A model generated the notes under the pieces. The model did no database searches, was not told where the DNA came from, and was given only the letters and a program-made list of their open reading frames with translations. A program made the translations under genes and the position numbers. From NCBI GenBank assembly GCA_033961575.1, contig CM066732.1, positions 70,656,687-70,720,686 of the forward strand: a stretch of 64,000 nucleotides of DNA, in the 5' to 3' direction. Shown in pieces: positions 46,503-56,420 of the stretch; the stretch's first letter is position 1; each line of letters opens with the position of its first letter. Origin of the DNA: Aselliscus stoliczkanus (lineage: Eukaryota; Chordata; Mammalia; Chiroptera; Hipposideridae).

Positions 46503-48099
46503 TTTTGAAGAAATACTTCTTGCATAGTCTCAAAATATTCTAAATATATGTTTCAATACACATAACTGTTCTCTCCATATTTTTATCTGATAATATTTTA
46601 TATAACCTAATGCGTGGTTATAAGTAAAAAATAAATTTAACATTGAGGCATTGAGGGTGGGTACTGGATATTTCCTGACAAATCTATTCTTGTACAAAAG
46701 AAAAGTTTAAGATGCTTCATACGGGAGGAAAAAAAGTAGTCATTATCCATGAAGCCTAGATTATATATATAAATAAATAAATAAATAAAATAAAATAAAT
46801 TTGTTTATTGCTTCTTAATATGCTCATCTGATGACTATTTTCTAAATTTAGTAAGTAAATATATATTAAGTTTAACTAAAATCCAGTTAAATAGCCATAA
46901 CCTTCAGTTTACAGAGTCCTTGATCTGAATGGCTTCCATTTCCAATGCATTTCAGCTATCCATACACATGGCAAACCTTTAACCCTGATATTATAGGAAA
47001 CTGTTCCATTTCCAAGATGATCCTCACAGCATTCTCTTCCCTTCACATTTCTTGGCTTTCATAGTTCCTAATTCTACATGATCAATGAAAACCTCTTATT
47101 TCACTCAGTCCAACAATTCCCTTCTGTTGCTCTAATAAGCCTTGATTTCACCATAGCTAATCAACATCGCCTGTACCTTTCCCTAAAACTCCCTCTTTTC
47201 CCTTTCATTGCAGTATTTGTAAAGCAACCATGGAGAACCCTGCCTCACCTGCTACTCTACTTGCTATTTTTTACTTCTATAGAGTTGATATCCTATGCAA
47301 TAGTATTCAAATCCCACAAAATAATCTTAAAATGGCTGTGAACTTTTTTATGTTTCTTTAGTGACTGTTTCTGTTCTTCTCTTCTTCCCTGAATTCCTCA
47401 CACTTATTTTTTTTTCCTCGAAGGAAGATAATCTTAGTTTATACTGTATTTAATGGAATATGGCAATGTAGGCTTATGCCCTCATGTCTCTCCTTTTTGG
47501 CATTTTTACTGAGAAAAGAGTTATTGAGGGAATACAACTCATTAGAAAGCTTGAAGTTTCTGCTTATCGATGTGCTTATACTAGCAAAGCAGCAGTCTTT
47601 TTTTCAGTTGATTTTCCATAGTCTGTGTTTCCCTTCATGTTATTCTAAGTACTGACCTTTGGCCTCACTCTCTAATCTCTGAAATATCTAATTCCAGAAC
47701 TCTATTGGGTTTTTATTCTCCCTTACCTGTGAAGATGGCAACAGTGCTGTGGTTGGAGATACCATTTCCTCATTGGGACTTAAGAGAAAACAGACCCTGT
47801 CATTGGATAGTGTTATGATTTTTAAAATGTAATAATTATTGGACATTTTCTAAGCACTGGTGATTCAAGAATTAATCACTTCCATGTCTACTGATGTATT
47901 CTCAATAAACATTGTGGGTGATGCATTTAGTTGTTCATCATTTTAAGCTAATGGGATATGTTCTGCTTATGAAATTTCATATATTATCAAAGCAAATGTA
48001 CATATTTTGGAAATTAGAGTACCTTTCAATTGCATTAATGTAGAAGTTTATTTATTCATTCAATAAATACTTATTGAAAGGGGAAGTATATAAGAAAAA
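46503..48099. other. AT-rich stretch, nothing recognised
   Basis: A (TAAA)n tract lies at about 46770-46798. The rest, including the slightly C-richer 46900-47350, shows no repeat ends or coding features that I can support. Confidence 0.5.
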
Positions 48100-48345
48100 A
48101 ACAAACATAGGCTTCAGAATTATAAAGATCTGGGTTTGATTTTTATCTCCTCTACTTAGTAGGTGTTTAACTTAGGTAGGGGTTATATAATCTCTTTGAG
48201 CTTCAGTTTTCACATCTGAAAAATGAAAGCAATGATCAGTATCTCATAAGACTATAAGGAATAAGAATACATGCTTTGAATACATTGTATAATGTCTACA
48301 ACATGGTAGATGATGTTAAATAGCTTTTCTTATTATCTTCATCTA
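48100..48345 (+). repeat. MIR element
   Basis: 'ggcttcagaattataaagatctgggtttgatttt', 'ctctttgagcttcagttttcacatctgaaaaatg' and the following 'atcataagactataaggaataagaatacatg' follow the MIR order on the plus strand. Confidence 0.7.
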
Positions 48346-48684
48346 AAAAAATACCTACAGGAAAATATATGCCAATATCACTAAGGTCAGAAGGGGAGAT
48401 ATGAAAGTACAGAATTATGACTTTTGTACTATATCAAAATGCTATAATATCATTTCACTGTAGTCTTTGAAAAGTTGAAAATGTGTCATGTAAGCCATAA
48501 AGCAAATAATAAAATCAGTAATGATAATAAGCTAACAAATGAGAAAAAAATAAATCATAAATAATATTTACTTCATTTAATAAAAAGCAGAAGAAAAGGA
48601 AAAAAGATGAAAGAGGTGATGGGACAAATATAAAAGAAATTGAAATGTGGTAGATTGAAGCACAGCTATATTAATATTCACATT
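48346..48684. other. AT-rich stretch, nothing recognised
   Basis: No supportable feature. Confidence 0.5.
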
Positions 48685-48690
48685 AAAAAT

Positions 48691-49386
48691 GGGGGCTGGC
48701 CGTGCTGGCCGAGTGGCGCGGTGGTTAAGCGCTGGCTTGAGACACCAGCAGCGGCCCCGGTTCGGGTCCCACATATGAGGGCCAGTGACACTGCCCTCAA
48801 AAAAAAACACAAAACAACAAAAAATAAAAAATAAAAATGGGGGCTGGCCAAGTGGCTCTGTTGGGTAAAAGCTTGCCCAAGAGTGCGAGCTCTGAGCAAC
48901 AGGGCTGCGGATTTGATTCCCACATGGGCCAGTGATGCTGTGCCCTGAGCTGAGCTGCCACCGAGCTGCCAACAGGTGGAAGGATGGCTCAGCTGGTGAG
49001 AGCACATGCTCCTAACAATAAGGCTGATGCTTTGAATGGTGGGCTATGCCCACCTGCAACTAAAGACTGAACTTGGCACCTTGAGTTAATCTCCTGCCTG
49101 GGTGCCTCAGTGGATGGAGTATGCACTCTTAACAATGAGGCTGCTGGTTCGACACCCACATGAGATGGTGGCTATATCCACCCACAACTAAGATTGTAAC
49201 TCAGCACCTTGAGCTGAGCAGATCAACAGGACTTGCTGAGCTTGCTGCACCCTCCACAACTAAGATTGAAGGACAATAACTTGGCTGTTCCCCTTCCCAA
49301 ATTCCCAAACACTGTTTCCCTCCCCCAATTTCCCAATACTGTTCCCCTGCCCCAATTCTCCAATAAAATCTTTAAAAAAAAAAAAA
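48691..49386 (+). mobile_element. Multimeric VES-like SINE, interrupted near its 5' end
   Basis: Begins GGGGGCTGGCC (48691-48701), is cut by a short SINE, and resumes at 48850 with AAGTGGCTCTGTTGGG. Three tRNA-like units follow, then the shared body and two related copies of the 'ccccaattccc(a)atactgttcccc' tail, ending CAATAAAATCTTTAAAA. The tail duplication makes it one of the longest SINEs here. Confidence 0.85.
48702..48832 (+). mobile_element. Short Rhin-1-like SINE monomer nested in a SINE
   Basis: The head GCTGGCCGAGTGGCGCGGTGG and B box GGTTCGGGTCC match the copy at 40145. It ends 'cagtgacactgccctc' plus an A-rich tail with AATAAA-like units. A perfect 17-bp duplication AAAAATGGGGGCTGGCC (48685-48701 and 48833-48849) includes the first 11 bp of the host SINE, proving the nesting order. 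Confidence 0.9.
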
Positions 49387-49512
49387 GTAAATTATACTCC
49401 AACTAAAAGTAAGGATTGTCACATTGGATGTTAATAAGCAAGAAACAACTATAAGTTGTCCACACAGAACCCGTATTAGATATAAAAGACACCAATAGCT
49501 TACACTAAAAAT

Positions 49513-50222
49513 TGTCGCGTCTCTGTGCGGCTGGGTCTAGTTTCCTCGAGAGGACCCGTGGGGACTCAGAAAAAGAAATAGAGAGCAAGAGACAGGGATA
49601 GTTTAAAAAGCAATGTGAGCCAGGGGTCTCTGTCTGATGGACAAGAGCCCCGAATCTGGTCAGCTTGCAGCTTTTATTGAGTACAAACAGGGAAGGGGCT
49701 TTGCTCTTTCCAAGGTCTGTAAATCACATGCGTCACCCAAGATTTTAGCCAAATCTCCCTATGCCTCACAGACCACCTCAGCCGAAAGACCCTTTGATCA
49801 ATGCAGCCCTGCCCCCTACAGGGACAGATAATGGTTCACTATGACACCTTGAGGCAAGAATGCAAGGAGGACTGCTGTTAGCTTCTTAGGAAGATTTCTC
49901 TTTTAGGTTGTAGGCTGTAAACTCTGCAGAAAAGGATTAACAGGCCCTTAGGCCCCACAGGCTTCACTTCCTTGATTCCTCCCAAGGACCCTCCGACAGC
50001 GCCTGGCTTAGGCCAACCTGATGCGCATATTTGATATAGGATCTCACACCTATATTGGCATCCTGAGCACATTTAGGGTCTTGCCCGTCATTGGCTGACC
50101 TGCCCTCTCCTTAGGGTCCCATGGGGTTTTGCCATAGACATAGTGAATATCCTGTCCCTGTGAGGCCCTGCTGTTATGGGCAAATGCAGGGAGGCAGACA
50201 GCGAGGCTGCTGTGAGGCCACA
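49513..50222 (-). mobile_element. Solo LTR, family A relative (copy A7), inside old L1
   Basis: TGTCGCGTCTCTGTGCGG at the left and ...GTGAGGCCACA at the right; minus-strand AATAAA at 49673-49678. An exact AAAAAT duplication (49507-49512 and 50223-50228) gives a 6-bp target site. At 710 bp it is the longest of the clean copies and the most diverged from A1-A6, so it may be a separate subfamily. No internal genes. Confidence 0.85.
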
Positions 50223-51146
50223 AAAAATTATTGAAAATATATGGCATTTTAATGCTTAAAAAAGAATGAAGAGTGGCTATATTACTATCCAGAAAGGTGG
50301 ATTTCAGAAAGAGAAAGGAATATTACTAGGGACAAAGAGACGCTTGTGATATAAATGATTAAAGATGCAGTTCAGAGAAGACTGCCAAACCACAACAAAA
50401 CAAAGCACGAGAAACCAAACAAAAACAAAAACAAATTATTTATATACCTAACAAAGCAGGCAGAATTAAAAAGTTGTAAAAGAACCAAAAAATATAACAT
50501 AGGCAAATCTGGAATTATCATCAGAGATTTCAACACTTTCTCTCAAAATTCATAGTCCAGGAAAAAATCAGTAAAAACATAGTAGGCTTAAACACAATCA
50601 ACCAACTTTTATTAATTAATATGTATAGAACACTCTATCCAAAAACAGAGAATGCACACTAATTCTACATGCAGTTTGATCATGTACCAAAATATACCAC
50701 ATTCCAGGCCATAAAACAAGTCCCTATAAAGAGTTCAAATCATACAAAATATATTTTGTGATTATAATGAATTAAATTATAAACCATAACAGAAATATAT
50801 ATTTTAAATCTCAACTATTTTTAAAATAAAAAAAAAAACATTTTAAAATAACTTGTGTCAAAGATAGAATAACAATAGCTATTAAAAAGAAGATGAACTG
50901 AATGAAAACAAAGTAAATAAAACAAACTTTGTGGGATGCAGTTAAAGCAGTGCTAAAAAGATATGGACAGCATTAAACACTGGTACCAGAAAAAGAAGAA
51001 AAGTCTCAACTCAATAACCTAAGATTTTATCTTAAGAAAATAATACAACAAATACAAATTAAACACAAAGTAGACAGAAGAAAGGAAATCATAAAAGGAT
51101 GAGTTATAATCAATAACACAGAAGACAGAAAACAATATAAAACTTC

Positions 51147-51375
51147 AATGTTTCCTGACCTCAGCACTATTGAGAGTTTGGGGTATGAGTTGATTTGTTG
51201 TGTGGACTATCCAGTGCATTGTTGGGTGCTTAGAGACTTTCCTGCTCTACTACCTAGACGCCAGCTGTATCCTTTCAACTGTGACATAAAAAGAATGTCT
51301 CCAAGCATTCAAATATTGCCAAAAAGGCAAAATTGTCGCCCTCCTCTGACAGTGAAAACCCCCACTCAAACCAGA
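51147..51375 (-). mobile_element. hAT-like non-autonomous DNA element
   Basis: 'gacctcagcactattgagagtttgggg', 'gtgcattgttgggtgcttagagac', 'ctagacgccag' and 'gcaaaattgtcgcc' follow, in order, an old mammalian hAT-type repeat whose complete copies end in GAGAACCACTG. Its ends are eroded. The strand is nominal. It interrupts the L1 ORF2 fragment. Confidence 0.5.
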
Positions 51376-52005
51376 CCAACCAGGTAAACAAAAAAAATAG
51401 AAGGAATGAGTGACCATACTACCGTTATCAGAAATAAGATAACTGAAATCACATAGATGATAATAAAAGGGTAATAAGTTAGTATTCCTCACAATTTATA
51501 ACAATAAATCTGACAAATTTGGTAAAATACAAAATCCAAGAATGATACCAACGGTCAAAGCTCACAGAAGAAATAGATAATTAATGCCTGTCAAATCAAT
51601 CTGTAAAACAAGTTGAAATTATAGTTTAACATATTCCTACAAAAACACTTTAGTCCCAGATTGCTTTCCTGGAGGATTTTTTCCAAATATGAGAGGAAAA
51701 ATTCATACCAGTTCCAAATATATTCTTTTAGAAAATAGGAGAGTAGTATATTAGAATGTAATATATTCTATGAGGCCAACATTAATCTCATACCAATATT
51801 GGTACAGAAAATACATGGCAAGAAAACTATGGAACAAAATCCCTCCTAAACAAAGATGCAAAAATTCTTAACCAGATTTTAGCATATTGATCCAAAAAAC
51901 ATAAAAGGAATAATATGCCATCACTAATTGGTGTTTATTACATGAATACATGATTATTTTTTTTAGCATTCCAGAACTTCCTATATGATTATATGAATCT
52001 TTGTT

Positions 52006-53105
52006 AAGCTTACATTACAGTTAGATTTCTTTCTCTGTCAAAGGAAAACCACTCCCTTCAGAAGTTTTGTTTCCTAACTACAATGCAAACTGAAATATGT
52101 CTCAACTTCTGGTATCAAAGAACAAAAACTGTTCATTATCAATTTGTTTCCTACTCAATCCTTATTATTTGATGTTAATAAGTATCAGAGAGATTATGTA
52201 ACTTGTCATAGTCACACATATATTAAGCTCTGATATTCAAAAGTGGATATCTGGTGCTAACACCTAACCTCTTCTTAACCTCACAGGGACCTGATGAAAG
52301 TCTGTGTTTGTCACAGTACATTACTGGTACAAGGATAGTGACTGTATGGTAGGCAAAATACATACAAATAAATGTCAAAAGAGATGCATGATAAAAATGG
52401 CACTGAATAATGTTATTAACTCACTGATTAAATTAAATAAAGAGGATGTTTCACCAACATTTTATTTAAGGAACATCTGCTTAATTTCAAAGTAAAAATA
52501 TTATTCTGTCACTTTCATATTATTATTATAAGTGTGGCAATTTATAGTTCCCCTGATTATTTACATTGTGACAAATGTAGAAAAAAAATTTTGTTCCCCT
52601 GAGTTAAATAACATCACTAGCTTCATCTGCCTCTTAATCAAATGTTGAACAGCCTCTAAAAGTTGTAAATTTGTTTGCTATGTTCAAAATTGTTTTTATT
52701 TCTTAATGATAGTTATTGTCATCTAAAATTATAGATAAGTTTACTATTAAGATTTTTCTTTCCAGAAAGTAGGATCGTCAGGTATCTATATTGGAATATA
52801 AGCTGGTGGTCAATGAATGCTTTGCTCAATTCTAAACCATGCATTTATAATATTTTAGTATTTAATGTTCTTTCAAAAAGGGTGTCTAGGTATGAAGTTA
52901 TTCATTCTAATTATTTTAAGGCCTTATTTTATAAATGGCTTTCTGAATTTTGCAATTTAGATTTTAATTGTTATTAATGATTATCTTCATTTTTTTTGGT
53001 TACTAATATAATTTTAAAGGTTTTTTTTTTTTTGCCAAAGCTTCCAAAACAAGGTAATAGCTTTACAGAAAGTCAATTCCTGGCACTTGAGACACTCACA
53101 TAAAA
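52006..53105. other. AT-rich stretch with a MIR-like scrap
   Basis: About 52165-52275 ('cagagagattatgtaacttgtcatagtcacacatat') fits a minus-strand MIR/L2 core. Otherwise nothing recognised. Confidence 0.45.
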
Positions 53106-53117
53106 AAGCGACAAACT

Positions 53118-53212
53118 TGTGCCGGCTGAGTGGCGCGGTGGTTAAGAGCTGGCTTGGGATGCCAGCGGCCTCGGTTCGGGTCCCACATATGAGGGCCAGT
53201 GACACTGCCCTC

Positions 53213-53270
<58 letters not shown>
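53118..53270 (+). mobile_element. Short Rhin-1-like SINE monomer with (AC)n tail
   Basis: GCCGGCTGAGTGGCGCGG head, B box GGTTCGGGTCC, body ending 'gacactgccctcaaaac', then about 27 AC units (53217-53270) in place of the A tail. AAGCGACAAACT (53106-53117 and 53271-53282) is a perfect 12-bp duplication lying outside the AC tract, so the AC repeat grew within the SINE tail. Confidence 0.88.
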
Positions 53271-53272
<2 letters not shown>

Positions 53273-53282
53273 GCGACAAACT

Positions 53283-53646
53283 AAATGTAATAGAACATAA
53301 ACAAAATGACTGATAATTAGTTACCAAATAGGACTTGAATGGCAGGATAAATCAATTTAAAGTTAAAAAAATAGTTTCGCTTCTTTGATTTTCATGCTTA
53401 GTTACCATTTTTTGTTTTATATCCCTTTGGATAGTGGTTGTTTCGTAAGCTGGTATAAAATTATAGGCAAACTACCTTCACAAAGGAGGGCAGCCAGATA
53501 TTATAGATTCCAAGTACTTAGTAAAACTAAGTTAAGTTTTTCGGGTTTCTTTTCAGGGTAACTTTTACATGAAAAATAAAAAGACTTCTGGAAGGTCATA
53601 GGATTAATTTTCCAAAGTTAGATTATCTAGCACCATACATATCTTA
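53283..53646. other. AT-rich stretch, nothing recognised
   Basis: No supportable feature. Confidence 0.5.
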
Positions 53647-54099
53647 TGCCCCGACCGGCGGGGCATTCAACAGGGGCCGAGGGGCAGCCTTCTGAAAGGA
53701 GAAAATAGGAGGCGCGAAGAAATGGAGGCAAGACAGGGTTCCGATCAAGCCTGGTTTATTGAAGAGTAGGAGGGGGCTTATATAGCCAAGGAACTAGAGG
53801 GGGAGGGAGAGTACGCAAAGGCGGGAGTTGCCAATAGCAACGAGACTTGAAGGGGAGGGAGAGTACGCAAAGGCGGGAGTTGCCAATAGCAACAGGACTC
53901 GCCAGGGGTGGTTAAAAGAAAAAAGAGGAAGTACCAAGGAAGGAAGCGCTGCAGCTGCAGGGGGTGACCTTATAGGGCTTTGCTGATCAGGATGTGTTGC
54001 CAAGGTTTATTTTGACTCTGAGCCAAACGATTTCCTGTATGCAGTTGGGGCAAGGTTCCTCATGCTCAGGCCCCAGCAATCTTAAGGACATTTGCAACA
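53647..54099 (-). mobile_element. GC-rich solo LTR with duplicated U3 unit
   Basis: Minus strand: TGTTGCAAATGTCC start, ...GGTCGGGGCA end. A 52-bp unit is repeated about twice (53801-53904), followed on the minus strand by a TATA box (GGCTATATAAG, 53777-53787) and AATAAA (53755-53760). CpG content is high for this region, which suggests a younger element. It is unlike families A and B. No clear target duplication was found. Confidence 0.65.
53801..53904 (-). promoter_or_regulatory. Direct repeat in U3, enhancer-like
   Basis: GTACGCAAAGGCGGGAGTTG occurs at 53811 and 53863, exactly 52 bp apart, each time followed by CCAATAGCAAC. Each unit holds a GC box (GGCGGG), a CCAAT motif inside the small inverted repeat GTTGC-CAATA-GCAAC, and a purine-rich GGGGAGGGAGAG. 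Duplicated U3 enhancers upstream of TATA are typical of retroviral LTRs. Confidence 0.65.
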
Positions 54100-55884
54100 A
54101 TCAAATTAATGATGGTTTCGTTCATTATTTTCAGTAGTACATTATAGTGCCTAGTTAGAGATATACAATTTTCAATCAACATTCAGTTTCAGACACAAAT
54201 TTTCATATATGCTCTTAAAGCAAAATCACCTCTCGAAGCAAAATCACCTCCAAATTGTTCTGTAGTCTTTGTTGCATTGTGGGGCAATTTCAAGCTCTTT
54301 CATGAGAAAAAGTATTGATCTTATCTGTTGGCAACTCTGCAACTTACTTCTGTGTATATTTAGTTATTTCTTCTAAATATATAAGATAATTTGACATATA
54401 AATCAATTAAATTTTTCTCTACAGGTCTACTTTCAAAAGTATGTATTTCTCCGTGTAAAGAAAATCATAGAATTTGTAATTTAGTCTCTTGTCAGAATCT
54501 TCATTATTGGATTAGGTGAATTTCAAGACATGTCAAAGACTCTTAGGAAATTATTTAATTGGAAGATTAACTATTTCTTATTCCATATGCTTTAAATTAT
54601 CTCCATGGTTTATTATGTCATATGAATACTTTCACTTAAACTTTGTTATTATTGAAATTCTGGTTCAACAATTATCAAGGGTTATAATATGAAATAATTC
54701 CTTAACTGCTTTTCTATTTTAAAAACTCTCCAATTAAAATGATATAGACCTTACCTAAAAATATAAATTTGTCTCATTATAAATTTGTCTTAGGTTTTAA
54801 TGGCAATATAAATGAATGCCTCTACAAACAGTTCTCTTCTTGAATGCTTCTCATGCCATATTACTCAATGCCTCTCATCTTTGATTTGTCTGCCAGTAAT
54901 GTCCAAATTTGTTGCTAAATTTAAGTAATTAATATGTGCTAGGTGACAGGAGCTTTTTCTTTTTTTTTTATCTCATTAGATATATGTGGGAGATAAATCA
55001 TGGATACACTAAAATAATTCACACATGAAAAAAAGATTACAGACTTAAGTAGATAAATGGTACAAGCCACAATATAATACATTCTGTTTATATGATTTAT
55101 GGCATTTGAAGGAAAATTAGTATTTTGCAAAGGTATTGATTATGAAAAGGTTATCCATTTTATTTTTCTCTCCTCTCTCTGAGACAATGATCAAGTACTA
55201 CTCCTTTGTCTAAAACACCGTATTTTAAAATGTGTTTATATTAGTCCGCAACCAATTGTCCTAAAGCAAAAACATAAACATGGGAAAAATAAGCCTATTC
55301 TTTTTATTCTTCTCAAACATAGCTAAATGGCAGGTCTGTATTTTGCACACAAAGTATTTAGATACTTTGTTTACAAAGATGTTTATTAAATGTTGATTTA
55401 ATTTTAGTTACTAGTTAAGATATCTTAAAGTAAAAGTTTATAGTCAATTTGAAAAGTAAAGAGTATATAAAAATCATTGTGAATTTCCAAAAATGTTCTG
55501 GCAATATTGTTTCATTCTGATGCTTTCATCTTTATTTAAATCATCTTTTATATATACTAAGCTTTATGGTATCAGCCAAAAAAAAAATTATTATTCTTTT
55601 TTAGACTTATTTCAAAAGAGAAAGGAGATAGAAAATAAATAGTGTTTCTTTAGCTGTTTTTTCACTTTTAGCTATGGTTTTATGTATAAACCATATGAAA
55701 CTCATTTCTCTATCATTTTCTAAGTACAAGCCCACATATGTTATAAAGTAATAGGAGGCAGACTTTAAATAAGAATACAAACAAGTGATACTCCTTTATA
55801 TAGTGCACATGCCTATGCTTGTAGATAGATTGAAATATATACACTACATATAGTGGGAACTGTGTGTTATATAATATATAGAGA
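54100..55884. other. AT-rich stretch, nothing recognised
   Basis: A minor direct repeat 'gcaaaatcacctc' occurs at about 54220 and 54239. Nothing else supportable in 1.8 kb. Confidence 0.5.
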
Positions 55885-55985
55885 TAGTCAAACCTCAGTT
55901 CCACCATTTCCTGGCTTTCCTGCTTCACCCTTGTTACAGCACTTCTCTAAGCTTAGTTTCCTCATCTCTAAGTGGAAGTATTGTG
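55885..55985 (+). repeat. MIR fragment
   Basis: 'caaacctcagttccaccatttcc...cacttctctaagcttagtttcctcatctctaagtgg' is the plus-strand MIR core. Confidence 0.65.
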
Positions 55986-56420
55986 TATTAGTCTGTTATT
56001 GTAGTGTAGTGATGTCATGAGGCGATGTGTGCACTTGTGCCACTTCCATATTGTACATGATTTATAAGTGCTATATTTATCAAGTCCAACTCCCATATTT
56101 CCTACTTTTAACGTTAGGTCAAATTTGATGCTCATGTCTCTGTGGACAAGGAACAAGTTTGCAAATTTATCTTGAAGAAATACAACATAATATAGTAAAA
56201 ATGAAATCATCATAAAATAGTCTTTAAACCTTATACTTGTGTTGGTGATCGATAGAATAGATTTTACAACCTTGGAGAAAATTCTATACAGTCTGGCCTC
56301 CTTGGACAGGATCAATTTATCTCTGAGAAGAAGAAAATGGCTTTTAAATAAAATTTTGTCTGTGCAAGAAAGTTCTCTGCCTCTGTGGATATTCAAGAGA
56401 ACTTCATAATGTCCATCCAA
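55968..56420 (-). other. Unrecognised 150-codon open frame
   Basis: The longest open frame outside known elements. The putative protein is basic in places with a hydrophobic middle stretch around residues 70-85. I recognise no family. Its 3' end overlaps a MIR fragment. There is no poly-A tail, splice context or target duplication next to it. A chance frame is the default explanation; an eroded pseudogene or unlisted transposon is possible. Confidence 0.15.

Larger units (their letters stand above)
49395..52005 (+). mobile_element. Old L1 ORF2 fragment, twice interrupted
   Basis: Fragments 49395-49512, 50223-51146 and 51376-52005 follow L1 ORF2 order on the plus strand. They begin with endonuclease text ('tataaaagacaccaatagctt...gagtggctatattactatc', 'gggatgcagttaaagcagtgctaaaaag'), then the region before the polymerase, then 'ggccaacattaatctcataccaatat...ggcaagaaaactatggaacaaaatccctcc'. 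All frames are broken. The gaps are LTR A7 and a hAT-like element. Confidence 0.72.
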
